Assembly: GCA_022013205.1 (NCBI GenBank)
Contig: JAKLQT010000063.1
Span: forward strand, 1-24,494
Length of the DNA stretch: 24,494 bases
Direction: 5' to 3'
DNA from: Candidatus Omnitrophota bacterium
GTDB taxonomy: Bacteria > Omnitrophota > Gorgyraeia > B26-G9
In this document: piece by piece, positions 15,697 to 23,029 of the stretch
How the letters are laid out: the number at the start of each line of letters is the position of its first letter
How positions within the stretch are numbered: position 1 is the first letter of the stretch
Made by a program: the position numbers and the translations under genes
The notes under the pieces: model-generated
What the model saw: only the letters and a program-made list of their open reading frames with translations
The model's database searches: none
Told to the model about the DNA's origin: nothing

Positions 15697-16704
15697 ATGC
15701 AATACAAAATAAAAAACTGCGAAATCATCTTAAATAGTGATTGTAATGCGAGATGCTCGTTTTGTTATCAGCCCGATATGGAGACGAAAGAATCGTCTTA
15801 TAGAATGCCTTTCAAGGAAGCGGCGAAAGCGCTTTACGACGGAAAAAAACGGGGAGCGCAGGTAGCGTATTTTATCGGCGGTGAAATAACTCTTCATCCT
15901 GATTTGCCCCAAATAGTGGCATTTGCCAGAAAAATTGGCTATCCGTATATTCAGGTTATGAGCAATGCTTTAAAACTTTCAAACTATGCTTATACAAAAA
16001 CTTTGGTTGACGCCGGAGCCAATCTATTTAAAATATCTCTTCATGGTTATAATTCCAAAATACATGATGGTTTGGTAGGCGTTCAGGGCGCTTTTTTGAA
16101 AGTGGTTAAATCTTTTGAGAATATTAAAAAATTAGGCGCTGAAGTAACCGTTAATTGCACGCTGAACAAGCTTAATTATAAATCCGTTCATAAATTTGCC
16201 GAACTTATAACACGGAAGTTTGAAATAGAGGATTTTAATATCATCTTTCCTCATTATACGGGAATGATGAAAGATAATGTTGAGATGCTTAAAGTAAGCG
16301 TGAAACAGGCCGAGCCTTATTTAAGGAAGATGTTAGGTGTTTTAGAAAGGTCAAAAGCAAAGGTGGAAAATGCCATACTTATCAATTTCTGTCCTTGCAA
16401 TTTGCCGGAAGCCACCCATCTTATGACTGAATGGGAAAGGCCTGACGCTGTTTTAAAAGATGAGCCGATGTATCACCTTGAGGGTTATACGGAAAGAATT
16501 TATCAGATGAAGGAAGAGTTAAGGACAAAAAATAAAAGCTGTTTAAAATGCGTTTACAATAAAAGGTGTATGGGTTTTGAAAAGTGGTATGTGGATATAT
16601 TTGGCTCAAAAGAATTTAAGCCTATAATTAAGCGCATCAAACCCGTTAATATTCGTCCTACTTTCAGAAAAGTAAAAAAGTTGAAAAGTCTAGTGGTAAA
16701 TTAA
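15697..16704 (+). CDS. Radical SAM protein with C-terminal SPASM-like cysteine cluster
   Basis: The 335-residue protein has the [4Fe-4S]/SAM-binding motif CNARCSFC (Cys16, Cys20, Cys23) and the SAM-contacting GGEITLHPDL (Gly61-Glu63). A TIM-barrel pattern follows (VMSNALKLS, LFKISLHGYNS, VTVNCTLNKLNY). The C-terminal part has more cysteines: CPC at 232-234 and Cys282-x2-Cys285-x5-Cys291, the spacing of SPASM/twitch domains that bind auxiliary iron-sulfur clusters. Such enzymes often modify peptides or proteins, but no short precursor peptide is evident nearby. It lies 70 nt after the carbamate kinase gene and 47 nt before threonine synthase on the same strand, probably co-transcribed. The substrate is unknown. 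Confidence 0.85.
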   Translation: MQYKIKNCEIILNSDCNARCSFCYQPDMETKESSYRMPFKEAAKALYDGKKRGAQVAYFIGGEITLHPDLPQIVAFARKIGYPYIQVMSNALKLSNYAYTKTLVDAGANLFKISLHGYNSKIHDGLVGVQGAFLKVVKSFENIKKLGAEVTVNCTLNKLNYKSVHKFAELITRKFEIEDFNIIFPHYTGMMKDNVEMLKVSVKQAEPYLRKMLGVLERSKAKVENAILINFCPCNLPEATHLMTEWERPDAVLKDEPMYHLEGYTERIYQMKEELRTKNKSCLKCVYNKRCMGFEKWYVDIFGSKEFKPIIKRIKPVNIRPTFRKVKKLKSLVVN

Positions 16705-16751
16705 CTTGCAAGAAAGATTGGCTTAAAAAACACCAATTAAGGAGTTTTAAA

Positions 16752-17987
16752 GTGAGAAAGATAAAGACAGTTCAATGCATACAGTGCGGGAAAGATCATG
16801 ATTTTGATGATTTGGATATGGATTGCACTTCCTGCGGCGGCAATTTGCATATTGTTTACAATTATAAACTTATAAAAAAGAGACTCACTTACGAAGAGTT
16901 GGAAAAAAATCCCGATAAAAGCATCTGGCGCTATATGGATATTCTTCCTTTATCCAGCGAAAAGCATTTGCCATTGCCTAATATAGGATTTACACCTCTC
17001 TACAAAGTTGACAAATTGGGGCAAAATATCGGCGTCCCCGATTTATACATAAAGGACGAGGGGAGAAATCCAAGCGCTTCTTTAAAAGACAGAGCGAGCG
17101 CGGTAGTTGTTGCCAGAGCCTTGGAATTAAAGGAAAAGATTATGACAGCCGCGTCCACCGGCAATGCGGCTTCCTCCCTTGCTTGTTTGACGGCCGGAAC
17201 AAATTTAAAGACCATAATTTTTGTCCCTGAAAAGGCTCAGGCTCCCAAAATGGCGCAATTGCTTGTTTTTGGCGCCACCGTAATTATGGTCAAGGGCAAT
17301 TATGACGATGCTTTTGAGCTTTCAATACAGGCTTCTCAGGAATATGGTTGGTATAATAGGAGCACGGGTTATAATCCTTTAACAAGAGAGGGGAAAAAAA
17401 CTTGTTCATTTGAAATATGCGAGCAAATGGATTGGGAATCCCCGGAGAAAGTTATAGTTCCTGTCGGAGACGGAAATATCATAAGCGGTTTATGGAAAGG
17501 GTTTATTGACTTTTATAAGCTTGGAATAATTGAAAAATTACCGCAAATGATAGCTGTTCAAGCTGAGAATAGCGATGCTATCAAAAGAGCCTTTGACAGC
17601 GGCGGAGATATTGAGCCGGTAAGCGGAAATACCATAGCGGACAGCATATCCGTTAGTATGCCCAAGGACGGTATGTCAGCTCTTATGGCTATAAAAGATT
17701 CAGGAGGTTTCGCTGTTTCGGTTTCTGACGATGAAATATTGAAAGCTATTCCGGAAATGGCCAGAGCTACCGGCGTTTTTGCAGAGCCCGCTGGCGCGGC
17801 CGGCCTTGCCGGTTTAAAAAAGGCAATTAAAGAAGGTAAGGTTGATGACGGAGATTCCGTTGTTTTGATCGTGACAGGCAATGGCTTAAAAGATATTAAA
17901 AGCGCTATAAAAGCCACAGGCAAACCTCTTTACATAAACCCGGATATAAACGAATTAAAAAGACTTGTTGATTCCGGAAAAATATAA
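16752..17987 (+). CDS. thrC: Threonine synthase (fold-type II PLP enzyme with N-terminal zinc ribbon)
   Basis: The 411-residue protein would convert O-phosphohomoserine to threonine with PLP. The start is GTG, with AAGGAG ending 7 nt upstream. The N-terminus has a CxxC...CxxC zinc ribbon (CIQCGK, CTSCGG), common in one class of threonine synthases. The PLP lysine is Lys112 in PSASLKDRAS; the cofactor pocket also has STGNAASS and a phosphate-binding PVGDGN (VIVPVGDGNIISGL). The C-terminal MARATGVFAEPAGAAGLAGL and VTGNGLKD are typical of the family. It is third in the carbamate kinase run, with no hom or thrB next to it. A paralogue with another beta-replacement or lyase activity is possible given the neighbours, but threonine synthase is the best name. 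Confidence 0.82.
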   Translation: MRKIKTVQCIQCGKDHDFDDLDMDCTSCGGNLHIVYNYKLIKKRLTYEELEKNPDKSIWRYMDILPLSSEKHLPLPNIGFTPLYKVDKLGQNIGVPDLYIKDEGRNPSASLKDRASAVVVARALELKEKIMTAASTGNAASSLACLTAGTNLKTIIFVPEKAQAPKMAQLLVFGATVIMVKGNYDDAFELSIQASQEYGWYNRSTGYNPLTREGKKTCSFEICEQMDWESPEKVIVPVGDGNIISGLWKGFIDFYKLGIIEKLPQMIAVQAENSDAIKRAFDSGGDIEPVSGNTIADSISVSMPKDGMSALMAIKDSGGFAVSVSDDEILKAIPEMARATGVFAEPAGAAGLAGLKKAIKEGKVDDGDSVVLIVTGNGLKDIKSAIKATGKPLYINPDINELKRLVDSGKI

Positions 17988-17998
17988 AACTATAGGAC

Positions 17999-18053
17999 AA
18001 TATTGGAAGCTATGCTTCATAAAGTGTCGGTAGCTATGTGAACGACCAATATT
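17999..18053. repeat. Dispersed palindromic repeat, copy 1
   Basis: A 43-nt core at 18006-18048 (begins GAAGCTATGCTTCATAAAG, ends CTATGTGAACGACCA) matches the complement of 24284-24326 at 41 of 43 positions. The core contains the small hairpin GAAGC-TAT-GCTTC. Here it is bracketed by AATATTGG (17999-18006) and CCAATATT (18046-18053), giving an outer 8-bp stem. It starts 12 nt after the thrC stop codon and may act as a 3' stabilising or REP-like element. Confidence 0.7.
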
Positions 18054-18115
18054 TAACTCCGGTCAAGTTCACTCATCCGATATTCCATCCCTCTGTTTTT
18101 CGAACCTCTATTATT

Positions 18116-18149
18116 TATTGATTTTTATCAATAGGACTTATGTCCTATT
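18116..18149. repeat. Two overlapping, mutually exclusive hairpins
   Basis: TATTGAT-TTTT-ATCAATA (18116-18133) and AATAGGAC-TTAT-GTCCTATT (18130-18149) are both perfect stems and share the bases AATA. Only one can form at a time. They lie upstream of the promoter for the exported-protein gene, so they may serve the 3' end of the thrC transcript. No conserved riboswitch family is recognised. Confidence 0.4.
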
Positions 18150-18171
18150 AACGAATAGTGCTTTATGCCCT

Positions 18172-18200
18172 TTGAAAGTTGCAACCGACTATGGTATCAT
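18172..18200 (+). promoter_or_regulatory. Sigma-70-type promoter for the exported-protein gene
   Basis: TTGAAA (18172-18177) and TATCAT (18195-18200) are separated by 17 bp, close to the housekeeping consensus. The predicted start site near 18207 leaves a leader of about 54 nt ending in the GGAGG ribosome-binding site of the gene at 18261. It separates this gene from the carbamate kinase/thrC run. Confidence 0.6.
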
Positions 18201-18260
18201 AAGTGAGTGGGATTAATTATATCCCTGAAAAATTAGAGAAAGCAAAAATGGAGGCAATAA

Positions 18261-19193
18261 ATGAGAAAGGCATTAGCGTTGTTGCTATGTTTCGCTTTTA
18301 CCGGTTTTGCCGGAGCGGAGATAGTTAACTTTGATCAAGGTATTGATACGAAGGAAATAATACACCATTATTATGACGGTTACAATGACTACTACACCCC
18401 TAATGTTCCCATGCCGATGGGACATTCAAGATATGTTCGCGATTGCGTGAGATTCAGCTTTGGACCCTCGGACAATGACATTCTTTCAGAGAAAGTTCGT
18501 CTTCACAGCACAGAATATGTGGAACATTGTTTTACCATTATGCAACCTAATGGTCCCGATCATATAACGGGTCCGGTTACGCATTGCTATGAAGTACCAG
18601 GACAAAGCTGGCGTAAAGGCGCTCAAATATCCATAAAAGCCAGAAAACTTTTTCCTTGGGAGAAAGAAAATTTTGAGGTTTGTCTTGAAGGTCCATGGAT
18701 GAGATTGTATACCAATAATACCGCTTATGAATACAATATAAATAGGATTGGGCACTACGATGTTCTGTTTGAATTAACCCCTGAATATAAAAAGCCGATG
18801 AATCCCGATTTAAACGGTGTTCAATTGGTCGACTTTAAATACAATGAAGCTACTCAAGAGTATACCCTTAAAGTCAAGGATATTTGGGCTAAAGAATATA
18901 CCGGCGAAAAAATCATGTTTAAAGTAGAGCTTTACAAAGACGGCTGGTGGTTCTTTAACTCTTATCTCGGCAAAAAAGAAATTACATTTGATTCCGCCGA
19001 TACTTATGAAATCACATTTGCCGAAAATGCCCTTGAAACATCCGTGGATGAAGGAATAGAAGCGGATTTTAAAGGCATTGAGATTATTAGAGGAGCTAAG
19101 AAATATTACGCGAAATGGGGTTTCAAGAGAATAGGCAGTATTTCTAAAGATAAGTTCATGAAGAAAGGCGAAACACCCAAAATTACAAAATGA
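18261..19193 (+). CDS. Exported protein of unknown function, four conserved-looking cysteines
   Basis: The 310-residue protein has a clear signal peptide (MRKALALLLCFAFTGFAGA, likely cleavage before EIVNF). The mature part has an aromatic N-terminal stretch (HHYYDGYNDYYTPNVPMP) and four cysteines (Cys62, Cys90, Cys109, Cys141) that could form two disulfides. A beta-rich domain follows (KVRLHSTEYVEHC, ISIKARKLFPWEKENFEVCLEGPW) and then a tryptophan-rich C-terminal half (YKDGWWFFNSYLGKKEI). No enzyme motif is visible. I have a vague memory of similar exported proteins in Elusimicrobiota genomes, which I cannot verify. GGAGG lies 8 nt before the ATG. The gene is flanked by its own promoter and a strong terminator, so it is a single-gene unit that is probably well expressed. 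Confidence 0.75.
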   Translation: MRKALALLLCFAFTGFAGAEIVNFDQGIDTKEIIHHYYDGYNDYYTPNVPMPMGHSRYVRDCVRFSFGPSDNDILSEKVRLHSTEYVEHCFTIMQPNGPDHITGPVTHCYEVPGQSWRKGAQISIKARKLFPWEKENFEVCLEGPWMRLYTNNTAYEYNINRIGHYDVLFELTPEYKKPMNPDLNGVQLVDFKYNEATQEYTLKVKDIWAKEYTGEKIMFKVELYKDGWWFFNSYLGKKEITFDSADTYEITFAENALETSVDEGIEADFKGIEIIRGAKKYYAKWGFKRIGSISKDKFMKKGETPKITK

Positions 19194-19206
19194 AGCTATG
19201 CTTCAT
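19190..19206. repeat. Dispersed palindromic repeat, short copy over the stop codon
   Basis: ATGAAGC-TAT-GCTTCAT is a perfect 7-bp stem with a 3-nt loop. It includes the TGA stop codon of the exported-protein gene and shares GAAGCTATGCTTCAT with the repeat copies near 18006 and 24326. It directly precedes the terminator hairpin. Confidence 0.65.
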
Positions 19207-19207
19207 T

Positions 19208-19243
19208 CCCGTGGCGCCATAGGCGCCACGGGACTTTTTATTT
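19208..19243 (+). terminator. Strong intrinsic terminator
   Basis: CCCGTGGCGCC, an ATA loop and GGCGCCACGGG form a perfect 11-bp GC-rich stem (19208-19232), followed by ACTTTTTATTT. It ends the transcript of the exported-protein gene 14 nt after its stop codon and isolates it from the PLP enzyme gene at 19342. The stem is nearly symmetric, but a matching T-run is seen only downstream. Confidence 0.88.
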
Positions 19244-19258
19244 CCGCTCTTGGATTTT

Positions 19259-19286
19259 CAAACTCCAAACTCTGAACTCTCTGAAT
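19259..19286. repeat. Short heptamer array (CAAACTC/TGAACTC)
   Basis: CAAACTC CAAACTC TGAACTC TCTGAAT are in 7-bp register. It resembles in period, but not in sequence, the larger heptamer blocks at 20868-21166. It is followed by (TA)n and two TATAAT boxes at 19300 and 19311, which may include the -10 of the PLP enzyme gene, although no good -35 is seen. Confidence 0.5.
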
Positions 19287-19341
19287 ATATATATATTGCT
19301 ATAATAAGCGTATAATCAGCTTCAGTTGTAAGGAGTTTTTC

Positions 19342-20808
19342 ATGCAAGGCATAAAAATAAATTCAAGTGTTTTAGAAAAAACAGTCGGTCGCGCTCGTGA
19401 AAAAAACATCATTTTACCCACTTTTTCCCAGCAAAAAAATCCTGATACCATACCTCAAAAAATAAAAGAAGAACTTAAAGATATAGGCCTTTGGGACATT
19501 AATTCAAGAAATCTTTTTAGAATTACATGGAAAAATAATCCGAAAGAAGCCGGCGGCGACGGCCTTTTTGGCGGTGTTAATTTTATAGAGCTTCCAAGAG
19601 AGATAACGGGCATTAAAGCCAGAGTAATAGGGCTTGTCGGAAAATATTTTCCTACGGGTTCGCATAAGGTGGGAGCGGCTTATGGCTGTTTGGCTCCGAG
19701 GCTTGTGACAGGAGAATTTGACCCTACAAGCCAGAAAGCGGTTTGGCCGTCCACCGGCAATTATTGCAGGGGAGGAGCTTTTGACAGCGTTCTTTTGGGC
19801 TGCGCATCCATTGCCATACTTCCCCAAGGAATGAGCAGGGAGCGTTTTGAATGGCTTGAATCGGTGGGTAGCGAAGTTATAGCCACTCCCGGAACCGAAT
19901 CAAATGTGAAAGAGATTTATGATAAGTGCTGGGAATTAAGAAGAACCAGAAAAGACATAGTTATTTTTAATCAATTTGATGAATTCGGCAATTCAATATG
20001 GCATTATCATATGACAGGTTCCGCTTTGGAAGAAGTTTATGACAAAGTAAAAACTTCCAAAAGCAGATTCGCGGCTTATTGCTCGGCCACAGGTTCGGCC
20101 GGAACAATCGCGGCCGGTGATTATTTGCGAAAAAAACATCCTCTTATAAAAGTTGTGGCGTCTGAAGCCCTGCAATGTCCTACCATACTTTTAAACGGTT
20201 TTGGCGAACATAGAATAGAAGGCATAGGGGATAAGCATATTCCTTGGATTCACAATATTAGAAATACCGATGCGGTTACGGCTATTGATGATGAGGATTG
20301 TATTAGATTGATGAGACTTTTTAATGAGTTGGAAGGTCAAAAGGCGCTTGGAGAAAAAGGTATTAAAAAAGAAATCGTTGAAAAACTTAAGCTTTTGGGA
20401 ATATCAAGCATTTCCAATATGCTGAGCGCGATAAAAACCGCTAAATATTTTGAATACGGAGAAGACGACATTATTTTTACCGTATTCACCGATTCAATGG
20501 ATCTTTATCAGTCAAGATTAAAAGAAGTTCGCAAGCAGAAAGGCGCTTATAAGAGAGATAATGCTTTGATTGATTTTGAAGGGTGTATTGAAAAGTGCGG
20601 CATAGATTATATTAAAGAGCTTTCCTATTACGAGAGAAAAGCCGTTCATAATTTAAAATATTTTACATGGGTAGAGCAGCAGGAAAAGAATTCCGATGAT
20701 TTAAAAAAGATGTGGCATCCTGAATTTTGGGATGAAAAATTCTCAAATATTGACGAATGGGACAAGCGCATAGAAGATTTTAATGAGAGAGTGGGATTGT
20801 TAAAATAG
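19342..20808 (+). CDS. PLP-dependent enzyme of the cysteine synthase/tryptophan synthase-beta superfamily
   Basis: This 488-residue fold-type II PLP enzyme is much longer than cysteine synthase (about 310 residues). The likely Schiff-base lysine is Lys109 in FPTGSHKVGAAYG; STGNYCRGG (137-145) contacts the cofactor or substrate carboxylate, and CSATGSAGTIAAGD (about 247-260) is the glycine-rich phosphate-binding loop. An N-terminal extension (about 75 residues, LPTFSQQKNPDTIPQ) and a long C-terminal region rich in Tyr/Trp (YYERKAVHNLKYFTWVEQQ) set it apart. From memory, homologues in anaerobes are annotated only as PLP-dependent protein beta subunit; the reaction is not established. AAGGAG lies 6 nt before the ATG. 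It is near, but transcribed separately from, carbamate kinase and thrC, which suggests a shared amino-acid pathway. Confidence 0.85.
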   Translation: MQGIKINSSVLEKTVGRAREKNIILPTFSQQKNPDTIPQKIKEELKDIGLWDINSRNLFRITWKNNPKEAGGDGLFGGVNFIELPREITGIKARVIGLVGKYFPTGSHKVGAAYGCLAPRLVTGEFDPTSQKAVWPSTGNYCRGGAFDSVLLGCASIAILPQGMSRERFEWLESVGSEVIATPGTESNVKEIYDKCWELRRTRKDIVIFNQFDEFGNSIWHYHMTGSALEEVYDKVKTSKSRFAAYCSATGSAGTIAAGDYLRKKHPLIKVVASEALQCPTILLNGFGEHRIEGIGDKHIPWIHNIRNTDAVTAIDDEDCIRLMRLFNELEGQKALGEKGIKKEIVEKLKLLGISSISNMLSAIKTAKYFEYGEDDIIFTVFTDSMDLYQSRLKEVRKQKGAYKRDNALIDFEGCIEKCGIDYIKELSYYERKAVHNLKYFTWVEQQEKNSDDLKKMWHPEFWDEKFSNIDEWDKRIEDFNERVGLLK

Positions 20809-20867
20809 GACACCAGAGCTCCAGTGTGGCAACGCAGCAGAGCGGCAGAAGCAAGCAAGAGGTTGCA

Positions 20868-20993
20868 ACTGGTGTCTGGTGACTTGTGACTTGTGACCTG
20901 TGACTTGTGACTTGCAACTTGTGACTTGTAACTTGTGACTTGTGACTGGTGACTGGCAAATCAGTAACCAGTAATCAGTGAACAGTAATCAGT
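20868..20993. repeat. Heptanucleotide tandem array 1 (ACTTGTG then AATCAGT units)
   Basis: Thirteen consecutive 7-bp units of the ACTTGTG type (variants ACTTGTA, ACTTGCA, ACTGGTG, ACCTGTG) run from 20868 to 20958. Without loss of register they are followed by five units of a different heptamer (AATCAGT, AACCAGT, GAACAGT). It lies in the 384-bp gap between the PLP enzyme and the CpXC gene. An 8-bp inverted pair, GACACCAG (20809-20816) and CTGGTGTC (20869-20876), overlaps its left edge. Open frames across it (SYKSQVT-type peptides) are artefacts of the repeat. Confidence 0.85.
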
Positions 20994-21056
20994 CGGGAAA
21001 AGATAGTGGCGCCAAAGCCATAGCAAGAAAAGGCAATTAGCAACAGGATTACAGGT

Positions 21057-21166
21057 AATCAGTAAACTTGTGACTTGTGACTTGTAACTTGTGACCTGTG
21101 ACTTGCGACTGGTGACTTGTGACTTGTAACTTGTGACTTGCAACTTGTGACTTGTAACTTGTAACT
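21057..21166. repeat. Heptanucleotide tandem array 2 (ACTTGTG units)
   Basis: One AATCAGT unit, a 2-nt break, then fourteen ACTTGTG-type units (21066-21163) in the same orientation as array 1. The 63-bp spacer between arrays (20994-21056) is unique sequence. The order of variant units differs from array 1, so it is not a simple recent duplication. The array ends 26 nt before the start codon of the CpXC gene. Confidence 0.85.
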
Positions 21167-21190
21167 ATTTTTTTACAAAGTAAAAAAATA
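21166..21190. promoter_or_regulatory. Perfect AT-rich hairpin at the start of the CpXC gene
   Basis: TATTTTTTTAC, AAA and GTAAAAAAATA form an 11-bp perfect stem that ends two nucleotides before the ATG at 21193. It occupies the place of the ribosome-binding site, and there is no Shine-Dalgarno sequence. Either translation is initiated in an unusual way, or the hairpin is a terminator-like remnant of the repeat array. Confidence 0.5.
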
Positions 21191-21192
21191 TT

Positions 21193-21852
21193 ATGGCTAT
21201 AAAAGGTAAATTTAAGATTACTTGCCCCTTTTGCGATCATGAATTTGAAGGCGATTTTTGGACTATTGTACGGGGGGACAGAGATTTTAAGCTTAAAGAA
21301 ATGCTGGTTCAGGGCGAGTTTGATTTGTTTATGTGTCCTTTATGCAAAAATGTTTTTGTCCAAGAAGAAACTTTTATATACCATGATCGGAAAATGGATT
21401 TATTCGTTTTTGTTTTACCGTCGGCATATATCGCGGATAAAGAAAAGTGGACAAAGAAAATGGAAGACGATTACGGCTTGGTTAAGGAAACAATGGACAA
21501 GGAATTTTCCGGACAGCCTTTTATTTTATTCGGCGCCGGCGCGCTGAGAGATTTGCTTCTGCGCGACAGAGATATTGAAGAAGAAACTGAAGTAGCCGAA
21601 TTTATGGCGAGAGATTTAAATATGAAAATCAGTCCGATGAAGGCGGGTTTTGCCCGAGAACATGATTTTCCTTTAGCAGTTCCGTACATTGGAGATGAAA
21701 TTAATCACAACAATATTCTCAAGGCCGTCAATAAAATTTATTCCGCAAATAAATCCCTGCCTAAGCTTAATAAATTTCTGGAATTCCTCAAATTAGCGGA
21801 AAGCCAAGATTTAAATTTTCTCAAAAATGAAAATAAAAATACCCAAGAATAA
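21193..21852 (+). CDS. CpXC-domain protein
   Basis: The protein has 219 residues. Two Cys-x2-Cys knuckles, Cys11/Cys14 (CPFC) and Cys48/Cys51 (CPLC), are spaced as in the CpXC domain, a putative zinc-binding fold of unknown function. The segment between them is typical (GDFWTIVRGDRDFKLKEMLVQGEFDLFMC), as is the following DLFVFVLP. The C-terminal half (about 115-219) is alpha-helical and charged. It overlaps the tRNA nucleotidyltransferase gene by 26 nt, so the two are co-transcribed. No Shine-Dalgarno is visible; a perfect hairpin immediately precedes the ATG. No pathway can be assigned. Confidence 0.75.
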   Translation: MAIKGKFKITCPFCDHEFEGDFWTIVRGDRDFKLKEMLVQGEFDLFMCPLCKNVFVQEETFIYHDRKMDLFVFVLPSAYIADKEKWTKKMEDDYGLVKETMDKEFSGQPFILFGAGALRDLLLRDRDIEEETEVAEFMARDLNMKISPMKAGFAREHDFPLAVPYIGDEINHNNILKAVNKIYSANKSLPKLNKFLEFLKLAESQDLNFLKNENKNTQE

Positions 21853-23029
21853 TCAAGGCATTCTCAAGGATATAGGTCTTTTTTGTCTTGAAAATAATAT
21901 TAAAATTTATGCCGTTGGCGGCTGCGTCAGGGATTGGTTTTTAGGTTTTGAAAGCAAAGATATTGATTTGCTTTTGGGCCATGATATAGAAAAAGTCGCG
22001 GTTTATATCAGGCGTAAATATAAGGCTAAAATCGAGTATTTTAAGTCTTTTTTAACTTATCGGTGTTTTCTTGGTAATCAGGTGAGAATTGATTTAGCCC
22101 ATTTTAGAAGCGAGAAGTATACGGCAATAGCGGCTTTACCCGAAGTTAAAAAATCATATTTTATTAAGGAAGATTTAAAAAGAAGAGATTTTTCCGTTAA
22201 TTCCTTGGCTATGGATATAACCCCTTCGCATGGTTGCTTGACGAAAGGCGATTTAAAAACAATGGCGATGGCGACGCGTGGCGCGGTAAGGCAGGACTGT
22301 TTGTGGGAAATTATTGACTTATTTGGCGGTATTAAAGATATCAAAACAGGCAAGGTTAAAATTCTTCATAAAAGAAGCTTTATTGATGATCCCACAAGAA
22401 TATTTAGGGCGGCCAAATTTTGCGCCAGATTTAAATGGCGCCCGGATGCTTTAACCCTTAAGCTTATAAAGCGGGCGGTTAAAAAAGATTTGCCGTATTT
22501 ATTATCAAGAGAAAGAGTAAAGAATGAATTGCTTAGGATTCTTGAAGAGAAAAAACCGGAAGCTGTTTTTAAATTGCTTGCAGATTGGAGTATGCTCAAA
22601 TACATACATAGAGAATTTAAAGTTTTCAATAATATTTGCGTTTTTGCCGCGCCTGAAAAAAAACTTGCCCTTATAGCGTGTAAAATGAAAACAAGCGGTT
22701 TGGGTTTTCTAAAATCTCTTGAGTTAAAAAGAGATTTGTTTCTTAAGCTGAAAGAAATTATTCTAATTAACAGTCTTAAAGAGTCCCCCAGAAATTCTAT
22801 CGGAGAATTTGAAAAATCCGTTTTGACAACTTTAAATCCGCGCCTAACCAAGTATTCGCTGAAACCGTTAATGATTAATGGTTTTGATTTAAAAAAAGCC
22901 GGTCTTAGTCAAAATTCAAAATATCGCGAGATTTTAAGCAAAGCCGCGCGGGCGCAATGGAAAGGAGTTTTTAAAAATAGAAAAGAGGCTCTAGTATGGC
23001 TAAAAAAACATTGCCTGAAAAATATATAA
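21827..23029 (+). CDS. tRNA nucleotidyltransferase / poly(A) polymerase family protein
   Basis: This is a 400-residue class II nucleotidyltransferase (CCA-adding enzyme/PcnB family), which adds CCA or A residues to RNA 3' ends. Diagnostic motifs: YAVGGCVRD (residues 28-36), the metal-binding DID (Asp45, Asp47), RRDFSVNSLAMD (119-130), the DPTRIFRAAKFCARF helix of the neck domain and LSRERVKNELLRIL. There is no C-terminal HD domain, so it resembles short CCA/A-adding enzymes. CCA-adding, A-adding and poly(A) activity cannot be told apart by eye. It is sandwiched by overlaps with the CpXC gene (26 nt) and the downstream exported propeller gene (34 nt), with no clear Shine-Dalgarno sequence at its own ATG. 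Confidence 0.88.
   Translation: MKIKIPKNNQGILKDIGLFCLENNIKIYAVGGCVRDWFLGFESKDIDLLLGHDIEKVAVYIRRKYKAKIEYFKSFLTYRCFLGNQVRIDLAHFRSEKYTAIAALPEVKKSYFIKEDLKRRDFSVNSLAMDITPSHGCLTKGDLKTMAMATRGAVRQDCLWEIIDLFGGIKDIKTGKVKILHKRSFIDDPTRIFRAAKFCARFKWRPDALTLKLIKRAVKKDLPYLLSRERVKNELLRILEEKKPEAVFKLLADWSMLKYIHREFKVFNNICVFAAPEKKLALIACKMKTSGLGFLKSLELKRDLFLKLKEIILINSLKESPRNSIGEFEKSVLTTLNPRLTKYSLKPLMINGFDLKKAGLSQNSKYREILSKAARAQWKGVFKNRKEALVWLKKHCLKNI

Noticed and set aside
20961..21240. Open reading frames of 60-63 residues with SYKSQVT-type repeats
   Set aside because: A 7-bp tandem repeat free of stop codons gives 7-residue peptide repeats automatically; there is no ribosome-binding site and the frames overlap a real gene start.
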